The position numbers and the translations under genes were made by a program. The notes under the pieces were generated by a model. The model saw only the letters and a list, made by a program, of their open reading frames with translations, made no database searches and was not told the origin of the DNA. Below are positions 5,033 through 6,704 of a stretch of 6,704 bases of DNA, one piece after another (position 1 is the first letter of the stretch; each line of letters opens with the position of its first letter). Origin of the DNA: a bacterium (lineage in GTDB: Bacteria; SZUA-79; Acidulodesulfobacterales; Acidulodesulfobacteraceae); assembly GCA_021791295.1 (NCBI GenBank), contig JAJYWW010000009.1, positions 1 to 6,704 on the forward strand, given 5' to 3'.

Positions 5033-6565
5033 TCAACGGTGTACCTTATTTTTTAGCATAAGCGCAGGAATTATGCCTATAAGGCATATTACGCCCGCGA
5101 CGATGAATACGTCGTCGTAGGATTGAATCGTAGCGAACATTTTAGTAATATTGTCTATAATTCCAAGTCCCGGATTAATTCTTGCGGAGTTAGCTATAAC
5201 TCCCACATTTGATTTAAACAGTCCGTTGTTATTAAATAAAGATTTTGCCTTAAGGAAAGTAAAATTTCTATCGTTAATTTTATCTCCGTATCGTGTTAAA
5301 TAGTAAACCTTTTTAGTCGCAAGATAATTTGCAAAGTATGCGATTCCGAAGCCCGAAGCAAGCCTCATAGTAACGGGCAAAAGACCCGATGCCTCGGGAA
5401 TTTGTTCTTTCTTAACCGAATTTAGTCCCGTGCTCATAATCGGCGAATATAACATTCCAAGTCCTATCCCCCTAATAATGGACGGATATATTATGTCATA
5501 CAGGCTTGATTGAACGGATAAATTCCAATACAAAAATAGAGATATCGCGGTTAAAGCCATGCCGAATACTATAAAATACTTTGGTCCCCACCTGTCCGCC
5601 CCTCTGCCGAAAATAGGGGCGGCTAAAGCAACCGAAATTGCGGAAGGCATCATAATAAGGCCGGTCATATATGGAGTATAATCCATTATGTTTTCGAGAT
5701 AAACCGGTATTATAAACAAAGAGCCGAAAAGAGCTATTGCCCTTATGGCGTTAATCGAAGTAATAATAGAAAAATTATAATTTTTAAAGATTTTAAAGTC
5801 TATCAGCGGGTGAGAAATGAAAGGTTCAAATAAGAAAAACATGAAAAAACCGGCGGCGCTTAAAAGTTCGCAGATATGAATGTAGCTTGAATCCCATCCT
5901 TTATTCTGACCTTCGTTGAATGCTACAAGGATAAAAGATATGGCCGTTGCAAAAAACATAAATCCTAAGAAGTCGAAATTTGCCTTGAAATATTGCGTTT
6001 TATGGTCGTCTTCCATAATAATCAATATTCCTATAAGCGTTATAACGGCTATCGGAGCATTTACAAAAAAAACCCATCTCCATGTTAAATGGTCGGTAAT
6101 CCATCCGCCGAGCGTTGGACCTATCGCCGGCGCCGCCATTGCGCCTATCCCCCAAATTCCCATAGCTTTTCCTCTTTCTCCCGGCTCAAAAACCTTGCCG
6201 AGAAGGGCAAGCCCCAACGGGGCAATGCCTCCGCCCGACAATCCCTGAATAATCCGAAAAAATATGAGCATATTTATAGATGTGGCAAAACCGCATGCTA
6301 TAGATGATACGGTAAAAAATATAATACTTAATATTATAGGAATTTTAAGTCCTATCTTTCTAATGATAAACGTGATAGGCATTATTATTATTGCCGTAGC
6401 AACATTATATGCAATCATAATCCAGTCAACTTCTTCAAGATCGACGCCGAGGCTGGACATAATTTTAGGAATGGCTATAGTTACGATGCTCATATCGAGC
6501 ATTACCATAAAGAAAAAAGCCACAAGCAACATTAATATAAGGTTTTTATATTCTTTAGAATACAT
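5033..6565 (-). CDS. DHA2-family (EmrB/QacA-type) 14-TM MFS multidrug:proton antiporter
   Basis: The 510 residues match the usual length of this family and the gene is intact. Recognisable features in order: the TM1 motif LDMSIVTIAIPKIM with D24; the TM4 motif N-M-L-I-F-F-R-I-I-Q-G with R104; the antiporter motif C GIGAMAAPAIGPTLGG (139-154) in TM5; T-W-R-W-V-F-F-V-N-A-P-I (161-172), very close to EmrB; N-F (263-264) at the start of a later TM; and E-A-S-G-L with R-L-A-S-G-F-G-I-A (391-409). As in EmrB, motif A lacks the canonical Asp. The protein should sit in the inner membrane and export toxic compounds in exchange for protons; the substrate is unknown. An EmrA/HlyD-type partner is common but none is in the window. 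The ATG at 6565 lacks a visible Shine-Dalgarno sequence, and an in-frame stop upstream blocks extension. It converges on the pilus operon and is probably unrelated to it. Confidence 0.93.
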   Translation of the reverse strand: MYSKEYKNLILMLLVAFFFMVMLDMSIVTIAIPKIMSSLGVDLEEVDWIMIAYNVATAIIIMPITFIIRKIGLKIPIILSIIFFTVSSIACGFATSINMLIFFRIIQGLSGGGIAPLGLALLGKVFEPGERGKAMGIWGIGAMAAPAIGPTLGGWITDHLTWRWVFFVNAPIAVITLIGILIIMEDDHKTQYFKANFDFLGFMFFATAISFILVAFNEGQNKGWDSSYIHICELLSAAGFFMFFLFEPFISHPLIDFKIFKNYNFSIITSINAIRAIALFGSLFIIPVYLENIMDYTPYMTGLIMMPSAISVALAAPIFGRGADRWGPKYFIVFGMALTAISLFLYWNLSVQSSLYDIIYPSIIRGIGLGMLYSPIMSTGLNSVKKEQIPEASGLLPVTMRLASGFGIAYFANYLATKKVYYLTRYGDKINDRNFTFLKAKSLFNNNGLFKSNVGVIANSARINPGLGIIDNITKMFATIQSYDDVFIVAGVICLIGIIPALMLKNKVHR

Positions 6566-6612
6566 ACGGTCGGTAGTTATCGTTAGGAAACTAATTTATA
6601 ATAGAAGAATAA

Positions 6613-6641
6613 ATTTTATCATAAAATGACCTAAAAGTCAT
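6613..6641 (-). promoter_or_regulatory. Candidate sigma70-type promoter of the MFS gene
   Basis: On the - strand, ATGACT (6636-6641; 4 of 6 to TTGACA) and TAAAAT (6613-6618; 5 of 6 to TATAAT) are separated by exactly 17 bp. This predicts a start near 6606 and a leader of about 40 nt before the ATG at 6565. In AT-rich DNA chance matches are common, so confidence is moderate. The coincidence with the inverted repeat at 6625-6642 raises it. Confidence 0.45.
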
Positions 6642-6642
6642 T
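6625..6642. promoter_or_regulatory. Perfect inverted repeat overlapping the -35 region, candidate repressor operator
   Basis: AATGAC, six bases (CTAAAA), then GTCATT: a perfect two-fold symmetric site with 6-bp arms. It covers the proposed -35 box and part of the spacer, where a dimeric repressor (TetR- or MarR-type are usual for such pumps) would block the polymerase. There is no U-run, so a terminator is unlikely. No regulator gene is in the window; one could lie just past 6704. Confidence 0.45.
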
Positions 6643-6704
6643 AAATTTAAATCTGCCATAAATAACTTCTATATAAAAGTAAATTGAATACTGTTTATAG
6701 AAAT

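Noticed and set aside
5017..5054. Bidirectional terminator between the convergent genes (AAAAAATAA paired with TTATTTTTT)
   Set aside because: The stem would be only A-T pairs with a 20-nt loop reaching into the transporter gene; far too weak to call.
5916..6629. Open + strand frames opposite the transporter gene
   Set aside because: They are antisense shadows of a clearly conserved MFS gene, with no ribosome sites or recognisable protein features.

Overview
The window is AT-rich DNA from a Gram-negative (diderm) bacterium. It carries the distal part of a type IV filament gene cluster (type IV pilus or type II secretion-like) on the + strand. A converging efflux-pump gene lies on the - strand. 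No rRNA, tRNA, CRISPR array, transposase or integrase was seen, and the species cannot be named from this sequence. Very basic inner-membrane platform proteins next to a nearly Lys/Arg-free pilin would fit an acid-living, low-GC bacterium, but that is inference only.

Layout, + strand: 1-363 is the C-terminal end of a GspF/PilC-type platform protein, cut by the window edge. 439-1023 is a probable major prepilin with a textbook class III leader. 1067-1714 is a pilin-like membrane protein with no prepilin-peptidase site. 1747-2724 is a large minor prepilin lacking the usual Glu at +5, with an aromatic, Asn/Ser-rich C-terminal region. 2730-3911 is a GspL-like protein, in effect PilM and PilN fused. 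3908-4396 is a GspM/PilO-like protein. 4415-5008 is a GspC/PilP-like protein. All are closely spaced or overlapping, with no clear terminator between them, so they look like one operon.

Layout, - strand: 5033-6565 encodes a full-length 14-TM DHA2 (EmrB/QacA-type) drug:proton antiporter ending 24 bp from the pilus operon. Its upstream region (6566-6704) holds a plausible sigma70-type promoter overlapped by a perfect 6-6-6 inverted repeat that could be an operator.

How the genes work together: the GspF-like protein and the GspL/GspM/GspC-like proteins should form the inner-membrane alignment platform. That platform would polymerise the 439-1023 pilin into a filament, with the 1747-2724 protein (and perhaps the 1067-1714 protein) as initiating or tip components. 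The GspC/PilP-like protein implies a secretin. No secretin, motor ATPase or prepilin peptidase is in the window, so they must lie upstream or elsewhere. The most unusual points are the pilin-like protein without a leader, the +5 Gly pilin with repeated W-x-G-G motifs, the fused PilM-PilN organisation inside a pilin-bearing cluster, and the charge contrast between filament and platform.
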